Assembly (NCBI RefSeq): GCF_016861975.1 | Contig: NZ_BOMB01000013.1 | Location: 1-64,000 of the forward strand | DNA length: 64,000 nucleotides | DNA from: Actinocatenispora rupis | Lineage (GTDB): Bacteria; Actinomycetota; Actinomycetes; Mycobacteriales; Micromonosporaceae | Direction of reading: 5' to 3' | In this document: piece by piece, positions 16,772-29,268 of the stretch | How positions within the stretch are numbered: the first letter of the stretch is position 1 | Layout: each line of letters starts with the position of its first letter | Notes under the pieces: model-generated | What the model was told of the DNA's origin: nothing | The model's input: only the letters and a program-made list of their open reading frames with translations | Database searches by the model: none | Program-made: the position numbers and the translations under genes

Positions 16772-17698
16772 ATGAGTGACCAGTCCGGGCCTGGACAGGG
16801 TTCCGGTCAGGCCGGCCAGCAGCCGACCCCCGGCTACCTGATCCCCTCCGACTCGGAACGCGGCGTCGACGAGAACTCGACGCCGCCACCGCTCCCGCCG
16901 CAGCCGCCCACGCCAGCACCACCTGCGCCGCCGAGCGGCCCGTCGTTCACCCTGCCGTCGGCCGAGCCGGATTCGCCGGTCAGCGGCCCGTCCGGCCCGC
17001 CGCCGGCCCAGCAGTACGGCGGATCCGCCAACGCCGAGCCGAACACCCCGGCCACCGGGTACGGCGCGGGTTCGCCGACCGCCACTCCCGGCGCGTCGTA
17101 CGGGCAGCCCGCCGGCTCCGGACCGTACGACCAGGGCAGTTACGGCCAGCAGCCGCAGCAGCCGTCCGCCCCGCCGTACGGGCAGCCCTCCGCCCCGCCG
17201 TCGTACAACCAGCAGAGCGCGCCCCCGGCGTACAACCAGCAGCCCCCGCAGTACGGCCAGCCCGGGTACGGGCAGCAGCCCGGCTACGGCCAGGCCCCGG
17301 GGTACGGCCAGCCGGCCGGCGCGCCGGCGTACCCGCAGGGTGGTTACGGCACACCGCCGCAGCAGCAGTACGGCGTGATGCTGCCGCCCAACAAGCCGCC
17401 GAACTCCGGGCTCGCGATCGGCGCGATGATCGCCGGCATCGGTGGCGCGGTGCTGGGCGTCTTCGGCTGGTGCAGCATCCTGATCGGCATTCCGGCGATG
17501 CTGGCCGGCGCGGCCGGCATCATCCTGGGTGTCGTGTCGCGGAAGCAGATCGCGGCGTCTAACGAGCAGACCGGCGGCGCGGGGATGGCCCTGGCGGGCA
17601 TCATCTGCGGCGCGATCGGTGCCGGCATCGGCCTGATCGGTGTGATCATCAGCCTGGTGTGGATCGGCGCGCTCATGTCCAGTTCCTCGTCGTACTGA
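16772..17698 (+). CDS. proline/glutamine-rich DUF4190-type membrane protein
   Basis: A 308-residue protein. About the first 205 residues are disordered, with many repeats of the type QPGYGQ and APPSYNQQ. Two membrane helices follow, at about 212-245 (LAIGAMIAGIGGAVLGVFGW) and about 270-300, separated by a short cytoplasmic loop. The C-terminal half matches DUF4190-type domains of actinobacterial envelope proteins. Start ATG 16772 has GAGGAAGGAA upstream. Function is unknown; the repeats suggest a low-affinity multivalent interaction region. Confidence 0.75.
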   Translation: MSDQSGPGQGSGQAGQQPTPGYLIPSDSERGVDENSTPPPLPPQPPTPAPPAPPSGPSFTLPSAEPDSPVSGPSGPPPAQQYGGSANAEPNTPATGYGAGSPTATPGASYGQPAGSGPYDQGSYGQQPQQPSAPPYGQPSAPPSYNQQSAPPAYNQQPPQYGQPGYGQQPGYGQAPGYGQPAGAPAYPQGGYGTPPQQQYGVMLPPNKPPNSGLAIGAMIAGIGGAVLGVFGWCSILIGIPAMLAGAAGIILGVVSRKQIAASNEQTGGAGMALAGIICGAIGAGIGLIGVIISLVWIGALMSSSSSY

Positions 17699-17729
17699 GG
17701 TCACCGGAGTCACGATCTGCCGGGTCCGT

Positions 17730-17748
17730 GCGGGACGGTGCGTCCCGC
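17730..17748 (+). terminator. hairpin ending the upstream membrane-protein unit
   Basis: Perfect 7-bp stem (17730-17736 and 17742-17748) with a 5-nt loop, 32 bp after the stop of the DUF4190-type gene. An A-rich run at 17760-17768 follows rather than T residues. It probably separates that gene from the str operon. Confidence 0.45.
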
Positions 17749-17821
17749 TCGGTATCCTCAAGAAAAAACAGGTGGTACGTCGGTGTCGGCCACCCCGGGT
17801 GGGAGGTCCACCACCCCCGTT

Positions 17822-17850
17822 TTGACCACGGTCCAGATGGTGGGTACTCT
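17822..17850 (+). promoter_or_regulatory. str operon promoter (-35 TTGACC, -10 TACTCT, 17-bp spacer)
   Basis: TTGACC at 17822-17827 and TACTCT at 17845-17850 with 17 bp between them make an excellent housekeeping promoter. Start of transcription near 17857 leaves a leader of about 370 nt before rpsL, long enough for regulatory folding. The rest of the 17699-18225 gap holds no gene. Confidence 0.8.
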
Positions 17851-18018
17851 TGGTCTTCGTGCCTGGGCACTGCCTGGGCTCGTCGCGTGTGCGTCCTAGG
17901 CCGGTGCCTTCGCACTGGCCGGCATGGGCTGACCGGCCCTGGCCAGGTCAGCCACAAGACGACGTGCAAGACAAAGACTGTGTCGAGTGATCGCGCAGTT
18001 CCGGAGGTCTGCGAGCGG

Positions 18019-18044
18019 GCGACACGCCCGACCGCGGGGGTCGG
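18019..18044 (+). promoter_or_regulatory. conserved leader element of the rpsL transcript
   Basis: This 26-base block recurs identically in the leader of the S10 operon at 22920-22945. It contains a hairpin in which CCGAC pairs with GTCGG around a GC-rich loop. Both copies lie inside long untranslated leaders of ribosomal protein operons on the coding strand, which suggests a shared RNA signal or protein-binding site. Confidence 0.6.
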
Positions 18045-18225
18045 GAGACCGGCCGGCCGGCCTGCGCCGTGCCGCCACGTACGAGGCCGTGCGCCACGTG
18101 TCGGGGCGGATCAAGGGCGCAGCCTCACCCGGCACGACACCCCGGCAGCACCCGCAAGACCCGTACGAACCCGATCACGTTCAGATTGGCCCGGCCAGTG
18201 ATGGCCGAAGGGAGCGAAAGACCCG

Positions 18226-18600
18226 GTGCCCACGATCCAGCAGTTGGTCCGTAAGGGCCGCCAGGCGAAGACCAGCAAGACCAAGACGCCGGCACTGAAG
18301 GGGAGCCCGCAGCGGCGCGGCGTGTGCACGCGTGTGTACACGACCACCCCGAAGAAGCCGAACTCGGCGCTGCGCAAGGTGGCCCGCGTGAAGCTGTCCA
18401 GCGGCATCGAGGTCACCGCGTACATCCCGGGCGTCGGCCACAACCTGCAGGAGCACTCGATCGTGCTCGTGCGTGGTGGCCGGGTGAAGGACCTCCCGGG
18501 TGTGCGTTACAAGATCGTCCGCGGCTCGCTGGACACCCAGGGCGTGCGGAACCGTAAGCAGGCGCGCAGCCGCTACGGAGCGAAGAGGGAGAAGAGCTGA
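18226..18600 (+). CDS. rpsL: 30S ribosomal protein S12
   Basis: A 124-residue S12, part of the decoding centre. The invariant [13 protein letters not shown] has Lys43, and the [10 protein letters not shown] segment has Lys88 and Asp89 (the methylthiolation site). Both Lys are wild type, so no streptomycin-resistance change is visible. GTG 18226 starts the str operon, with rpsG 1 bp downstream. Confidence 0.98.
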   Translation: MPTIQQLVRKGRQAKTSKTKTPALKGSPQRRGVCTRVYTTTPKKPNSALRKVARVKLSSGIEVTAYIPGVGHNLQEHSIVLVRGGRVKDLPGVRYKIVRGSLDTQGVRNRKQARSRYGAKREKS

Positions 18601-18601
18601 C

Positions 18602-19072
18602 ATGCCGCGTAAGGGACCCGCGCCGCGTCGTCCGCTGACCGCGGACCCGGTGTACGGCTCGGTGCTCGTCACCCAGCTGATCAACAAGGTGCTCATCTCG
18701 GGTAAGCGCCAGCTGGCCGAGCGCCTCGTGTACGACGCGCTCGAGGGCGCTCGGGAGAAGACGGGCACCGACCCGATCGTCACCCTGAAGCGTGCCCTGG
18801 ACAACGTGAAGCCGACCCTGGAGGTCCGCAGCCGCCGTGTCGGTGGCGCGACGTACCAGGTGCCGGTCGAGGTGCGGCCGCAGCGCGCGACCACCCTGGG
18901 CCTGCGCTGGCTGATCCAGTACTCGCGGGCGCGGCGCGAGAAGACCATGACCGAGCGGCTGATGAACGAGCTGCTCGACGCCAGCAACGGGCTGGGTGCC
19001 GCGGTCAAGCGCCGCGAGGACACCCACAAGATGGCCGAGTCCAACAAGGCCTTCGCGCACTACCGCTGGTAG
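18602..19072 (+). CDS. rpsG: 30S ribosomal protein S7
   Basis: A 156-residue S7, head assembly protein of the small subunit. It starts [12 protein letters not shown] and has the conserved [14 protein letters not shown] and NKAFAHYRW segments of normal length. ATG 18602 follows the rpsL stop by 1 bp, with GAGGGAGAAG inside the end of rpsL as ribosome site. In other bacteria S7 is the str operon repressor. Confidence 0.98.
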   Translation: MPRKGPAPRRPLTADPVYGSVLVTQLINKVLISGKRQLAERLVYDALEGAREKTGTDPIVTLKRALDNVKPTLEVRSRRVGGATYQVPVEVRPQRATTLGLRWLIQYSRARREKTMTERLMNELLDASNGLGAAVKRREDTHKMAESNKAFAHYRW

Positions 19073-19144
19073 TACGACGCAGGTTCGACCCGGCAACCCA
19101 CAAGACCGTGGTCCCCGCTCGGCGGGGTTCATCCGGAGGTAGCA

Positions 19145-21240
<2,096 letters not shown>

Positions 21241-21244
<4 letters not shown>

Positions 21245-21291
21245 TCCGAACGTCGCGGTGCCCCTGACGGGGTGCCGCGGCGGGCGCGGAT
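21241..21291 (+). promoter_or_regulatory. structured RNA element between fusA and tuf
   Basis: Two nested stems: an outer 8-bp stem (21241-21248 with 21284-21291) that includes the fusA stop codon, and an inner 10-bp stem with two G-T pairs (21255-21264 with 21269-21278). Its position at the fusA end suggests partial termination or processing that sets the higher expression of tuf. Confidence 0.5.
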
Positions 21292-21393
21292 CACCGCGCC
21301 ACCGAACCGAAAACCACCAGCGTCCGGCGGCTTGGTCTCAAGCGCCAGTTCCGGATAAGGCGTAGAAAACAGCAAGTCCACAGGAGGACACCA

Positions 21394-22587
21394 GTGGCGA
21401 AGGCGAAGTTCGAGCGGACCAAGCCGCACGTCAACATCGGCACCATCGGTCACATCGACCACGGCAAGACGACGCTGACGGCGGCCATCACGAAGGTCCT
21501 GCACGACAAGTACCCGGACCTGAACCCGTACACGCCGTTCGACGAGATCGACAACGCGCCTGAGGAGAAGCAGCGCGGTATCACGATCTCGATCTCGCAC
21601 GTCGAGTACCAGACCGAGTCGCGGCACTACGCGCACGTCGACTGCCCCGGTCACGCGGACTACATCAAGAACATGATCACCGGTGCCGCCCAGATGGACG
21701 GCGCGATCCTGGTGGTCGCCGCGACCGACGGCCCGATGCCGCAGACCCGCGAGCACGTGCTGCTGGCCCGCCAGGTCGGCGTTCCGTACATCGTGGTCGC
21801 CCTGAACAAGGCGGACATGGTCGAGGACGAGGAGCTCATGGAGCTCGTCGAGCTCGAGGTACGCGAGCTGCTGTCGAGCCAGGAGTACCCGGGCGACGAC
21901 CTGCCGGTCGTGAAGGTCTCCGCGCTGAAGGCGCTGGAGGGCGACGAGAAGTGGGCCGCGTCGGTTGGCGAGCTCATGGACGCCGTGGACAGCTACATCC
22001 CGGAGCCCGAGCGCGACATCGACAAGCCGTTCCTGATGCCGATCGAGGACGTCTTCACGATCACCGGCCGCGGCACCGTGGTCACGGGTCGCGCCGAGCG
22101 CGGCACGCTCAAGGTGAACGAGACCGTCGAGATCGTCGGCATCCACGAGAAGTCGACCACCACCACCGTCACCAGCGTCGAGATGTTCCGCAAGATCCTC
22201 GACGAGGCGCGCGCCGGTGAGAACTGCGGTCTGCTCCTGCGCGGTATCAAGCGCGAGGACGTCGAGCGCGGCCAGGTCGTCGTTAAGCCCGGCAGCATCA
22301 CCCCGCACACCAACTTCGACTGCCAGGTCTACATCCTGTCGAAGGACGAGGGCGGGCGGCACACGCCGTTCTTCAACAACTACCGGCCCCAGTTCTACTT
22401 CCGTACGACCGACGTGACCGGCGTCGTGACCCTCCCCGAGGGCACCGAGATGGTCATGCCGGGCGACAACACCTCGATGACGGTGGAGCTGATCCAGCCC
22501 ATCGCCATGGAGGAGGGCCTGAAGCTGGCGATCCGGGAAGGCGGCCGCACCGTCGGCGCCGGCCAGGTCACCAAGATCAACAAGTAG
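21394..22587 (+). CDS. tuf: elongation factor Tu
   Basis: A 397-residue EF-Tu that delivers aminoacyl-tRNA to the ribosome. G1 GHIDHGKT is at residues 19-26, then DCPGHADY and NKADM; the C-terminus has [16 protein letters not shown] 21394 has AGGAGGACACCA upstream. It is the last gene of the str operon, closed by a strong terminator. Confidence 0.98.
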   Translation: MAKAKFERTKPHVNIGTIGHIDHGKTTLTAAITKVLHDKYPDLNPYTPFDEIDNAPEEKQRGITISISHVEYQTESRHYAHVDCPGHADYIKNMITGAAQMDGAILVVAATDGPMPQTREHVLLARQVGVPYIVVALNKADMVEDEELMELVELEVRELLSSQEYPGDDLPVVKVSALKALEGDEKWAASVGELMDAVDSYIPEPERDIDKPFLMPIEDVFTITGRGTVVTGRAERGTLKVNETVEIVGIHEKSTTTTVTSVEMFRKILDEARAGENCGLLLRGIKREDVERGQVVVKPGSITPHTNFDCQVYILSKDEGGRHTPFFNNYRPQFYFRTTDVTGVVTLPEGTEMVMPGDNTSMTVELIQPIAMEEGLKLAIREGGRTVGAGQVTKINK

Positions 22588-22595
22588 CGATCTGT

Positions 22596-22642
22596 GGGGT
22601 GACCGGTACCCACCGGGCAATGTTGGTGGGTCCGGTCACCCC
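22596..22642 (+). terminator. str operon terminator
   Basis: Outer 11-bp perfect stem (22596-22606 with 22632-22642) enclosing an inner CCCACC/GGTGGG stem, 8 bp after the tuf stop and followed by GGTTTCC. It is long and GC-rich. Confidence 0.85.
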
Positions 22643-22919
22643 GGTTTCCGTTCGCCGCACTGGGTACGGCATACTAGACAGGTTGCGTCCGCGGCGCGTT
22701 CGGATGCGTGCGCTCGGTTTTCGGGCCACTGCAGCGGAAGTCGCGTCGCACGATGCGAGGCCAGCGAGCCTGGCCGATCGGTCTTCCGATCGGGCGGTGT
22801 GGAGCCGAGCGTCGAGGCCCGCGCAGTGTCACCGCGTTGGTGGTGGCCGCGGGGAGTGACGTCGAGATACAGGCGGATCTCCGGTCCGGATTCCCGGGCG
22901 GAGCTGTGACCCTGAGTCG

Positions 22920-22945
22920 GCGACACGCCCGACCGCGGGGGTCGG
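22920..22945 (+). promoter_or_regulatory. conserved leader element of the S10 operon transcript
   Basis: Identical over 26 bases to the element in the rpsL leader (18019-18044). It lies about 125 bp before rpsJ. The rest of the gap 22643-23069 holds a weak -10-like CATACTAGAC near 22672 but no gene. A role as shared ribosomal-operon leader signal is inferred from the repetition. Confidence 0.6.
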
Positions 22946-23069
22946 AGAAGCCGGCGTAAGAGCCGGTTGACCGGCTGATGAAGGACCACAGGAGCCCGGC
23001 AGGGACCACAGGGTTTGCGCCCGGTGAGCCCGACGGGCAGCGGCACGAGAGAAGGAATCAGAAGCCACC

Positions 23070-23378
23070 ATGGCGGGACAGAAGATCCGCATCCGGCTGA
23101 AGGCCTACGACCACGAGGTCGTCGACTCCTCGGCGCGAAAGATCGTCGAGACGGTGACGCGCACCGGGGCTCAGGTCGCTGGCCCGGTGCCGCTGCCCAC
23201 GGAGATCAACCGTTTCTGCGTCATCCGCTCGCCGCACAAGTACAAGGACTCGCGCGAGCACTTCGAGATGCGTACGCACAAGCGGCTGATCGACATCATC
23301 GACCCCACTCCGAAGACGGTCGACTCGCTGATGCGGCTGGACCTTCCGGCCGGCGTCGACATCGAGATCAAGCTGTAG
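23070..23378 (+). CDS. rpsJ: 30S ribosomal protein S10
   Basis: A 102-residue S10 of the small-subunit head, and in other bacteria a partner of NusB in antitermination. Conserved [18 protein letters not shown] start, [20 protein letters not shown] and [12 protein letters not shown] end. ATG 23070 has AGAGAAGGA upstream. First gene of the S10 operon. Confidence 0.98.
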
Positions 23379-23390
23379 GGACCGGAGACG

Positions 23391-24056
23391 ATGGACAGGC
23401 AAGTCAAGGGAATCCTGGGCGCCAAGCTCGGCATGACCCAGGTCTGGGACGAGTTCAACCGCGTCGTTCCGGTGACCGTCGTACAGGCCGGACCGTGCGT
23501 CGTCACGCAGGTGCGTACGGCGGACAAGGACGGCTACTCGGCGGTGCAGCTCGCCTACGGCGCGATCGACCCCCGCAAGGTGAACAAGCCCGAGGCTGGT
23601 CACTTCGCGAAGGCGGGCGTCACGCCGCGCCGGCACGTGGTCGAGATCCGCACCACCGACGCCAGCGAGTACGAGCTGGGCGCCGAGGTGACGGTCGAGG
23701 ACTTCGCCACCGGGCAGCTCGTCGACGTGACCGGGCGTACCAAGGGCAAGGGCTTCGCCGGTGTGATGAAGCGCCACGGCTTCCACGGCCTGAAGGCGTC
23801 GCACGGCGTCGAGCGCAAGCACCGCTCGCCGGGCTCGATCGGTGGCTGCGCCACCCCGGGCCGCGTGTTCAAGGGCGTGCGGATGGCCGGCCGGATGGGT
23901 TCGGACCGTTTCACGGTGCAGAACCTGGTCGTGGTCGACGTTGACCCGGAGAACAACCTCCTGCTGATCAAGGGCGCGCTTCCGGGCCCCCGCAACGGGG
24001 TCGTCCTGCTGCGTACCGCGGCCAAGCAGGCGCTGCGCAAGGGCGGTGTCAAGTGA
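23391..24056 (+). CDS. rplC: 50S ribosomal protein L3
   Basis: A 221-residue L3, an early assembly protein near the peptidyl transferase centre. Typical [16 protein letters not shown] start and the [15 protein letters not shown] loop, with the conserved [13 protein letters not shown]. It starts 12 bp after rpsJ, and its stop overlaps the GTG of rplD. Confidence 0.98.
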   Translation: MDRQVKGILGAKLGMTQVWDEFNRVVPVTVVQAGPCVVTQVRTADKDGYSAVQLAYGAIDPRKVNKPEAGHFAKAGVTPRRHVVEIRTTDASEYELGAEVTVEDFATGQLVDVTGRTKGKGFAGVMKRHGFHGLKASHGVERKHRSPGSIGGCATPGRVFKGVRMAGRMGSDRFTVQNLVVVDVDPENNLLLIKGALPGPRNGVVLLRTAAKQALRKGGVK

Positions 24057-24697
24057 GCCAGGTGAAGGTAGTGGACCGCAACGGCGGTGACGCCGGTTCG
24101 GCCGAGCTGCCCGACGAGATCTTCGACGTACAGGTCAACGTGCCGCTGATGCACCAGGTCGTGGTGGCCCAGCTGGCCGCCGCGCGCCAGGGCACGCACA
24201 AGGCGAAGACCCGCGGCGAGGTGTCCGGCGGTGGCAAGAAGCCGTACCGGCAGAAGGGCACCGGCCGCGCCCGTCAGGGTTCGACCCGGGCGCCGCAGTT
24301 CGCCGGTGGTGGCGTCGTGCACGGCCCCGTGCCGCGTGACTACGCGCAGCGGACCCCGAAGAAGATGAAGGCCGCCGCGCTGCGCGGTGCGCTGTCCGAC
24401 CGGGCCCGCTCCGAGCAGGTGCACGTGGTCTCCTCGCTGGTCGAGGGTGACACCCCGAGCACCAAGTCGGCCCTGACCGCGCTGCGCAAGGTGACCGAGG
24501 CCCCGCGGGTCCTGGTCGTCGTCGCCCGCGAGGACGAGCTGACCTGGCGCAGCCTGCGGAACGCCCCGGAGGTCCACCTGATCGCCGCCGACCAGCTCAA
24601 CACGTACGACGTGCTGGTCAACGACGACGTGGTGTTCACCGCCGACGCGCTGGACGAGTTCCTCGGCAAGCGCGCGAAGGCTGAGGAGGAAGCATGA
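24053..24697 (+). CDS. rplD: 50S ribosomal protein L4
   Basis: A 214-residue L4 lining the exit tunnel. The [21 protein letters not shown] loop region that reaches the tunnel wall is intact. GTG 24053 overlaps the rplC stop, and the end overlaps the ATG of rplW, so the three genes are coupled. In other bacteria L4 represses its own operon. Confidence 0.97.
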   Translation: MSQVKVVDRNGGDAGSAELPDEIFDVQVNVPLMHQVVVAQLAAARQGTHKAKTRGEVSGGGKKPYRQKGTGRARQGSTRAPQFAGGGVVHGPVPRDYAQRTPKKMKAAALRGALSDRARSEQVHVVSSLVEGDTPSTKSALTALRKVTEAPRVLVVVAREDELTWRSLRNAPEVHLIAADQLNTYDVLVNDDVVFTADALDEFLGKRAKAEEEA

Positions 24698-25002
24698 GCG
24701 GGGTCAGCTTCAACGACCCGCGGGACGTCATCGACCGTCCGGTCGTGTCCGAGAAGAGCTACGGCCTGCTGGACCAGAACAAGTACACGTTCCTGGTCCA
24801 CCCGGACGCGAACAAGACGCAGATCAAGATCGCCGTCGCACAGATCTTCAACGTCAAGGTGCTCTCGGTGAACACGATCAACCGGGAGGGCAAGCGCAAG
24901 CGCACCCGCACCGGTTTCGGGAAGCGGAAGAGCACCAAGCGGGCGATCGTGACCCTCGCTCCGGGCGACCGGATCGAGGCGTTCGGCGGCCCGGTCAGCT
25001 GA
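24694..25002 (+). CDS. rplW: 50S ribosomal protein L23
   Basis: A 102-residue L23 at the tunnel exit, docking site for signal recognition particle and trigger factor. It has the conserved [19 protein letters not shown] and [12 protein letters not shown] segments. ATG 24694 overlaps the rplD stop, with GAGGAAGC upstream. Confidence 0.97.
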   Translation: MSGVSFNDPRDVIDRPVVSEKSYGLLDQNKYTFLVHPDANKTQIKIAVAQIFNVKVLSVNTINREGKRKRTRTGFGKRKSTKRAIVTLAPGDRIEAFGGPVS

Positions 25003-25062
25003 CCAGGCGGACACGCCGGTACCGAATTCTGATGGACGCCGGCCAGAGGTAGAGAGAGAACG

Positions 25063-25899
25063 ATGGGCATCCGCAAGTACAAGCCGACCACACCAGGTCG
25101 TCGCGGCTCGTCCGTGTCGGACTTCGTGGAGATCACCCGGAGTACGCCGGAGAAGTCGCTGCTGCGCCCGCTGCACAACAAGGGTGGCCGTAACTCGCAG
25201 GGCAAGGTCACCACGCGGCACCAGGGTGGCGGCCACAAGCGGCAGTACCGCCTCGTCGACTTCCGTCGCAACGACAAGGACGGCGTGCCGGCCAAGGTCG
25301 CGCACATCGAGTACGACCCGAACCGTACGGCTCGGATCGCGCTGCTGCACTTCGTCGACGGCACCAAGCGGTACATCCTCGCGCCGCGCGGCCTGAAGCA
25401 GGGCGCGCTGGTCGAGTCCGGCCCCGCCGCCGACATCCAGCCCGGCAACAACAAGCCGCTGCGCAACATCCCGGTCGGTACCACGATCCACGCGGTCGAG
25501 CTGCGACCCGGCGGTGGCGCGAAGCTGGGCCGGTCCGCCGGCGCCAGCATCCAGCTCCAGGCCAAGGAGGGGATGTACGCCACGCTGCGGCTCCCGTCCG
25601 GTGAGACGCGGCTGGTGGACGTCCGGTGCCGGGCCACGATCGGTGAGGTCGGCAACGCCGAGCAGTCCAACATCAACTGGGGCAAGGCCGGCCGGATGCG
25701 CTGGAAGGGCAAGCGTCCGACGGTTCGTGGTGTGGCGATGAACCCGGTCGACCACCCGCACGGTGGTGGTGAGGGCAAGACCTCCGGTGGTCGTAACCCG
25801 GTCAACCCGAACGGTAAGCCCGAAGGGCGCACCCGCCGTAAGGGCAAGGAGAGCGACCGGCTCATCATCCGTCGCCGTTACGCCAACCGGAAGCGCTAG
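25063..25899 (+). CDS. rplB: 50S ribosomal protein L2
   Basis: A 278-residue L2, needed for subunit joining and peptidyl transferase. The C-terminal [21 protein letters not shown] segment with the catalytically important His is present. ATG 25063 follows AGAGAGAGAACG. Normal length. Confidence 0.98.
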   Translation: MGIRKYKPTTPGRRGSSVSDFVEITRSTPEKSLLRPLHNKGGRNSQGKVTTRHQGGGHKRQYRLVDFRRNDKDGVPAKVAHIEYDPNRTARIALLHFVDGTKRYILAPRGLKQGALVESGPAADIQPGNNKPLRNIPVGTTIHAVELRPGGGAKLGRSAGASIQLQAKEGMYATLRLPSGETRLVDVRCRATIGEVGNAEQSNINWGKAGRMRWKGKRPTVRGVAMNPVDHPHGGGEGKTSGGRNPVNPNGKPEGRTRRKGKESDRLIIRRRYANRKR

Positions 25900-25908
25900 G
25901 AGTACACG

Positions 25909-26190
25909 ATGCCTCGCAGCCTGAAGAAGGGGCCCTTCGTGGACGACCACCTGATGAAGAAGGTGGAAGTCCAGAACGAGAAGGGCACCAAGAACGTCAT
26001 CAAGACCTGGTCCCGTCGCTCCACGATCACGCCGGAGATGCTCGGGCACACGATCGCCGTGCACAACGGGATGAAGCACATCCCGGTGTTCATCACCGAG
26101 GCGATGGTCGGGCACAAGCTCGGCGAGTTCTCGCTGACCCGCACGTTCAAGGGTCACGAGAAGGACGACAGGAAGAGCCGGCGTCGCTGA
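25909..26190 (+). CDS. rpsS: 30S ribosomal protein S19
   Basis: A 93-residue S19 of the small-subunit head. It starts [15 protein letters not shown] and has the [19 protein letters not shown] and [14 protein letters not shown] segments. It begins 9 bp after rplB with AGGAGTACACG as ribosome site. Confidence 0.98.
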   Translation: MPRSLKKGPFVDDHLMKKVEVQNEKGTKNVIKTWSRRSTITPEMLGHTIAVHNGMKHIPVFITEAMVGHKLGEFSLTRTFKGHEKDDRKSRRR

Positions 26191-26248
26191 CCCCACCGGG
26201 TCGGGCAGACGTACGAATCGATACGAGGAAACGAGCAAGGGGACAGCG

Positions 26249-26722
26249 ATGCCAACTAAGGGCGACGCTATTGCGCCTCCCGGCGCGCGGGCGGTTGCGC
26301 GGTACGTGCGCACCTCGCCGATGAAGGCGCGCCGTGTGGTCAACCTCGTTCGCGGCATGTCCGCGAAGGAGGCCCTCACGGTGCTCAAGTTCGCCCCCCA
26401 GGCAGCCAGCGAGCCGGTCTACAAGGTGGTTGCCTCCGCGATCGCCAACGCAGAGAACAACGAGCGGCTCGACCCGGATTCGTTGCTCATCAGCGAGGCG
26501 TACGTCGACGAGGGGCCGACGCTGCGTCGGTTCCGGCCGCGGGCGCAGGGCCGGGCGTACCGGATCCGGAAGCGGACCTGCCACATCACCGTCGTGGTGG
26601 AGAGCGTGCAGGCCGGCCCGACCGGTCGGAAGCGTGGCGGAGCGAAGAAGAACACCGCGAAGCAGGCCGACGAGGCAAACACGGTGAGCACCGAGGCCTC
26701 GGAGAAGGAGAGCGCGGAGTAA
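26249..26722 (+). CDS. rplV: 50S ribosomal protein L22
   Basis: A 157-residue L22 with the core domain at about 10-125 ([19 protein letters not shown] and the tunnel hairpin [20 protein letters not shown]). About 30 extra C-terminal residues are rich in Lys, Ala and Glu, as in many actinobacteria. The stop TAA overlaps the rpsC ATG (TAATG). Confidence 0.97.
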   Translation: MPTKGDAIAPPGARAVARYVRTSPMKARRVVNLVRGMSAKEALTVLKFAPQAASEPVYKVVASAIANAENNERLDPDSLLISEAYVDEGPTLRRFRPRAQGRAYRIRKRTCHITVVVESVQAGPTGRKRGGAKKNTAKQADEANTVSTEASEKESAE

Positions 26723-27558
26723 TGGGTCAGAAGGTCCACCCGCACGGGTTCCGGCTCGGTATCAGTACCGAGTGGCGGTCCCGTTGGTACGCGGACAAGC
26801 TGTACAAGGACTACGTCGCCGAGGACGTGAAGATCCGGCGGATGATGTCCGGCGGCCTGGAGCGTGCCGGCATCTCCAGCGTGGACATCGAGCGCACCCG
26901 TGACCGGGTCCGCGTCGACATCCACACCGCCCGGCCGGGCATCGTGATCGGCCGTAAGGGCGCGGAGGCCGACCGGATCCGCGGCGAGCTGGAGAAGCTG
27001 ACGAAGAAGCAGATCCAGCTCAACATCCTTGAGGTCAAGAACCCCGAGTCGGACGCCCAGCTCGTCGCGCAGGGCATCGCCGAGCAGCTCGCCAGCCGGG
27101 TCGCGTTCCGGCGGGCGATGCGCAAGGCGATCCAGTCCGCGATGCGCAACCCGCTGGTCAAGGGCATCCGGGTGCAGTGCGGCGGCCGCCTCGGCGGCGC
27201 CGAGATGTCGCGCTCGGAGTTCTACCGCGAGGGTCGCGTGCCGCTGCACACGCTGCGCGCCAACATCGACTACGGCTTCTTCGAGGCCCGGACCACGTTC
27301 GGCCGCATCGGCGTGAAGGTCTGGATCTACAAGGGCGAGGCCGTACCGGGTCGCGAGCAGCCGGAGGTTCCGTCCGGCCGTCCGCGTCGGGAGCGCACGG
27401 ACCGCCCGCGTCGTACCCGCTCGGGTGCGTCCGGCACGACGTCCGCCGGCACCGAGGCGGGTCGCGCCGCGGCGTCGGAGCGGAAGAAGCCGGCGACCGA
27501 GTCCGCCGAGACCGGCCAGGCCGCGAGCCAGCCGGCCGAGACGAGTCAGGAGGGCTGA
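26722..27558 (+). CDS. rpsC: 30S ribosomal protein S3
   Basis: A 278-residue S3 at the mRNA entry site. The KH domain is at about 40-110 ([18 protein letters not shown]), followed by the conserved C-terminal domain ([23 protein letters not shown]). A basic Ala/Thr/Glu-rich extension of about 60 residues is usual for actinobacteria. It is translationally coupled to rplV. Confidence 0.98.
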   Translation: MGQKVHPHGFRLGISTEWRSRWYADKLYKDYVAEDVKIRRMMSGGLERAGISSVDIERTRDRVRVDIHTARPGIVIGRKGAEADRIRGELEKLTKKQIQLNILEVKNPESDAQLVAQGIAEQLASRVAFRRAMRKAIQSAMRNPLVKGIRVQCGGRLGGAEMSRSEFYREGRVPLHTLRANIDYGFFEARTTFGRIGVKVWIYKGEAVPGREQPEVPSGRPRRERTDRPRRTRSGASGTTSAGTEAGRAAASERKKPATESAETGQAASQPAETSQEG

Positions 27559-27561
27559 GCC

Positions 27562-27987
27562 ATGCTGATGCCGCGTAAGCCCCCGAAGGGCTTCCGGAAG
27601 CCGCACCACCCCAAGCGGGCTGGTAAGGCCAAGGGCGGCACGCGGGTGGTCTTCGGCGAGTTCGGCATCCAGGCACTGGAGCCGGCGTACGTGACCAACC
27701 GGCAGATCGAGGCCGCTCGTATCGCCATGACCCGTCACATCAAGCGTGGTGGCAAGGTCTGGATCACGATCTTCCCGGACCAGGCGCTGACGAAGAAGCC
27801 GGCCGAGACCCGGATGGGTTCCGGTAAGGGCTCGCCCGAGTGGTGGGTGGCGAACGTCAAGCCGGGTCGGGTGATGTTCGAGCTGTCGTTCCCGAACGAA
27901 GCGGTGGCGCGTGAGGCGCTGACCCGCGCGATCCACAAGCTTCCCATGAAGTGCCGGATCGTGAAGCGCGAAGTGGGTGAGGTCTGA
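27562..27987 (+). CDS. rplP: 50S ribosomal protein L16
   Basis: A 141-residue L16 near the A and P sites. The [21 protein letters not shown] segment contains the conserved Trp pair and the usual [10 protein letters not shown]. The N-terminus ([20 protein letters not shown]) differs somewhat from the common VKHRKQHHP form, but the length is normal. It starts 3 bp after rpsC and overlaps rpmC as TGATG. Confidence 0.96.
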   Translation: MLMPRKPPKGFRKPHHPKRAGKAKGGTRVVFGEFGIQALEPAYVTNRQIEAARIAMTRHIKRGGKVWITIFPDQALTKKPAETRMGSGKGSPEWWVANVKPGRVMFELSFPNEAVAREALTRAIHKLPMKCRIVKREVGEV

Positions 27988-28217
27988 TGGCGGCTGGCAC
28001 GCAGGCCGGTGAGCTGCGCGAGCTGGGCGACGAGGAACTCGCCACCAAGCTCGGCGAGGCCAAGGCGGAGCTGTTCAACCTCCGCGTGCAGGGTGCTACC
28101 GGGCAGCTCGACAACAACCGTCGGCTCCAGGTGGTACGCCGGGAGATCGCCCGGATCTACACGATCATGCGTGAGCGCGAGCTCGGCCTCAGCGCTGCGC
28201 CGAGCGAGGTTGCGTGA
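27987..28217 (+). CDS. rpmC: 50S ribosomal protein L29
   Basis: A 76-residue L29 by the tunnel exit. The short helical fold carries [25 protein letters not shown] and the [16 protein letters not shown] end. It is coupled to rplP and rpsQ by 1-bp overlaps. Confidence 0.97.
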   Translation: MAAGTQAGELRELGDEELATKLGEAKAELFNLRVQGATGQLDNNRRLQVVRREIARIYTIMRERELGLSAAPSEVA

Positions 28218-28495
28218 TGAGCGAGACGACTGAGCAGACCGACCAGCGGGCCCGTCGCAAGGTACGCGAGGGCCTGGTGGTCAGCGACAAGATGGACAAG
28301 ACCGTCGTGGTCGCCGTGGAGGACCGGGTCAAGCACCCGCTCTACGGCAAGGTCATGCGGCGGACCAACAAGCTCAAGGCGCACGACGAGCAGAACCAGT
28401 GCGGCGTCGGCGACCGGGTGCGTCTGATGGAGACGCGTCCGTTGTCGGCGACCAAGCGGTGGCGGGTCGTCGAGATCCTGGAGAAGGCCAAGTAG
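28217..28495 (+). CDS. rpsQ: 30S ribosomal protein S17
   Basis: A 92-residue S17, a primary 16S rRNA binder with an OB fold. It has [17 protein letters not shown] and [20 protein letters not shown] chose ATG 28217, overlapping the rpmC stop; a GTG at 28214 is the alternative and adds one residue. Confidence 0.97.
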   Translation: MSETTEQTDQRARRKVREGLVVSDKMDKTVVVAVEDRVKHPLYGKVMRRTNKLKAHDEQNQCGVGDRVRLMETRPLSATKRWRVVEILEKAK

Positions 28496-28582
28496 ACAGG
28501 CCCGGTGGGCGACCACTGAGCTTGGAAGAGACGTTCCGCCAGGCTCCGCGCAGCGGAGGACCGGCAGACATCAGGAGTTGAC

Positions 28583-28951
28583 GTGATTCAGCAGGAGTCG
28601 CGACTGCGGGTCGCCGACAACACGGGTGCCAGGCAGATTCTGTGCATCCGGGTGCTCGGCGGCTCCGGTCGGCGCTACGCGAGCATCGGCGACGTCATCG
28701 TGGCCACCGTCAAGGACGCGATCCCGGGCGCCGGTGTGAAGAAGGGCGACGTGGTCAAGGCCGTCGTCGTCCGTACCGCCAAGGAGAAGCGCCGGCCGGA
28801 TGGCTCGTACATCCGCTTCGACGAGAACGCCGCCGTCCTCATCCGGGACGGTGGTGACCCGCGCGGTACCCGTATTTTCGGCCCGGTCGGCCGCGAGCTG
28901 CGCGACAAGAAGTTCATGAAGATCATCTCGCTCGCCCCGGAGGTGTTGTGA
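28583..28951 (+). CDS. rplN: 50S ribosomal protein L14
   Basis: A 122-residue L14 with the invariant start [23 protein letters not shown] and the ending [15 protein letters not shown] 28583 follows TCAGGAGTTGAC. It sits 87 bp after rpsQ, the usual S10-to-spc operon boundary; I see no separate promoter there with confidence. Confidence 0.98.
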   Translation: MIQQESRLRVADNTGARQILCIRVLGGSGRRYASIGDVIVATVKDAIPGAGVKKGDVVKAVVVRTAKEKRRPDGSYIRFDENAAVLIRDGGDPRGTRIFGPVGRELRDKKFMKIISLAPEVL

Positions 28952-29268
28952 CCGTGAAGGTCAAGAAGGGCGACACGGTCCTCGTCATCGCGGGCAAGGA
29001 CCGGGGCGCGAAGGGCAAGGTCATCGCGGCCTACCCGACCCAGGACCGGGTGCTCGTCGAGGGCGTGAACCGGGTCAAGAAGCACACCAAGATCCAGACG
29101 TCCCAGCGCGGCTCCAAGACCGGTGGCATCGTCACCCAGGAGGCGTCGATCCACGTCAGCAACGTGATGGTGGTCGACAGCGACGGGAACCCGACGCGCG
29201 TGGGTCGGCGCAAGGACGAGGAGGGCCGCAACGTGCGGATCTCCCGCCGCACCGGTAAGGACCTGTGA
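28948..29268 (+). CDS. rplX: 50S ribosomal protein L24
   Basis: A 106-residue L24, an assembly initiator with a KOW motif ([21 protein letters not shown] at about residues 4-24). GTG 28948 overlaps the rplN stop as GTGA. Confidence 0.97.
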   Translation: MTVKVKKGDTVLVIAGKDRGAKGKVIAAYPTQDRVLVEGVNRVKKHTKIQTSQRGSKTGGIVTQEASIHVSNVMVVDSDGNPTRVGRRKDEEGRNVRISRRTGKDL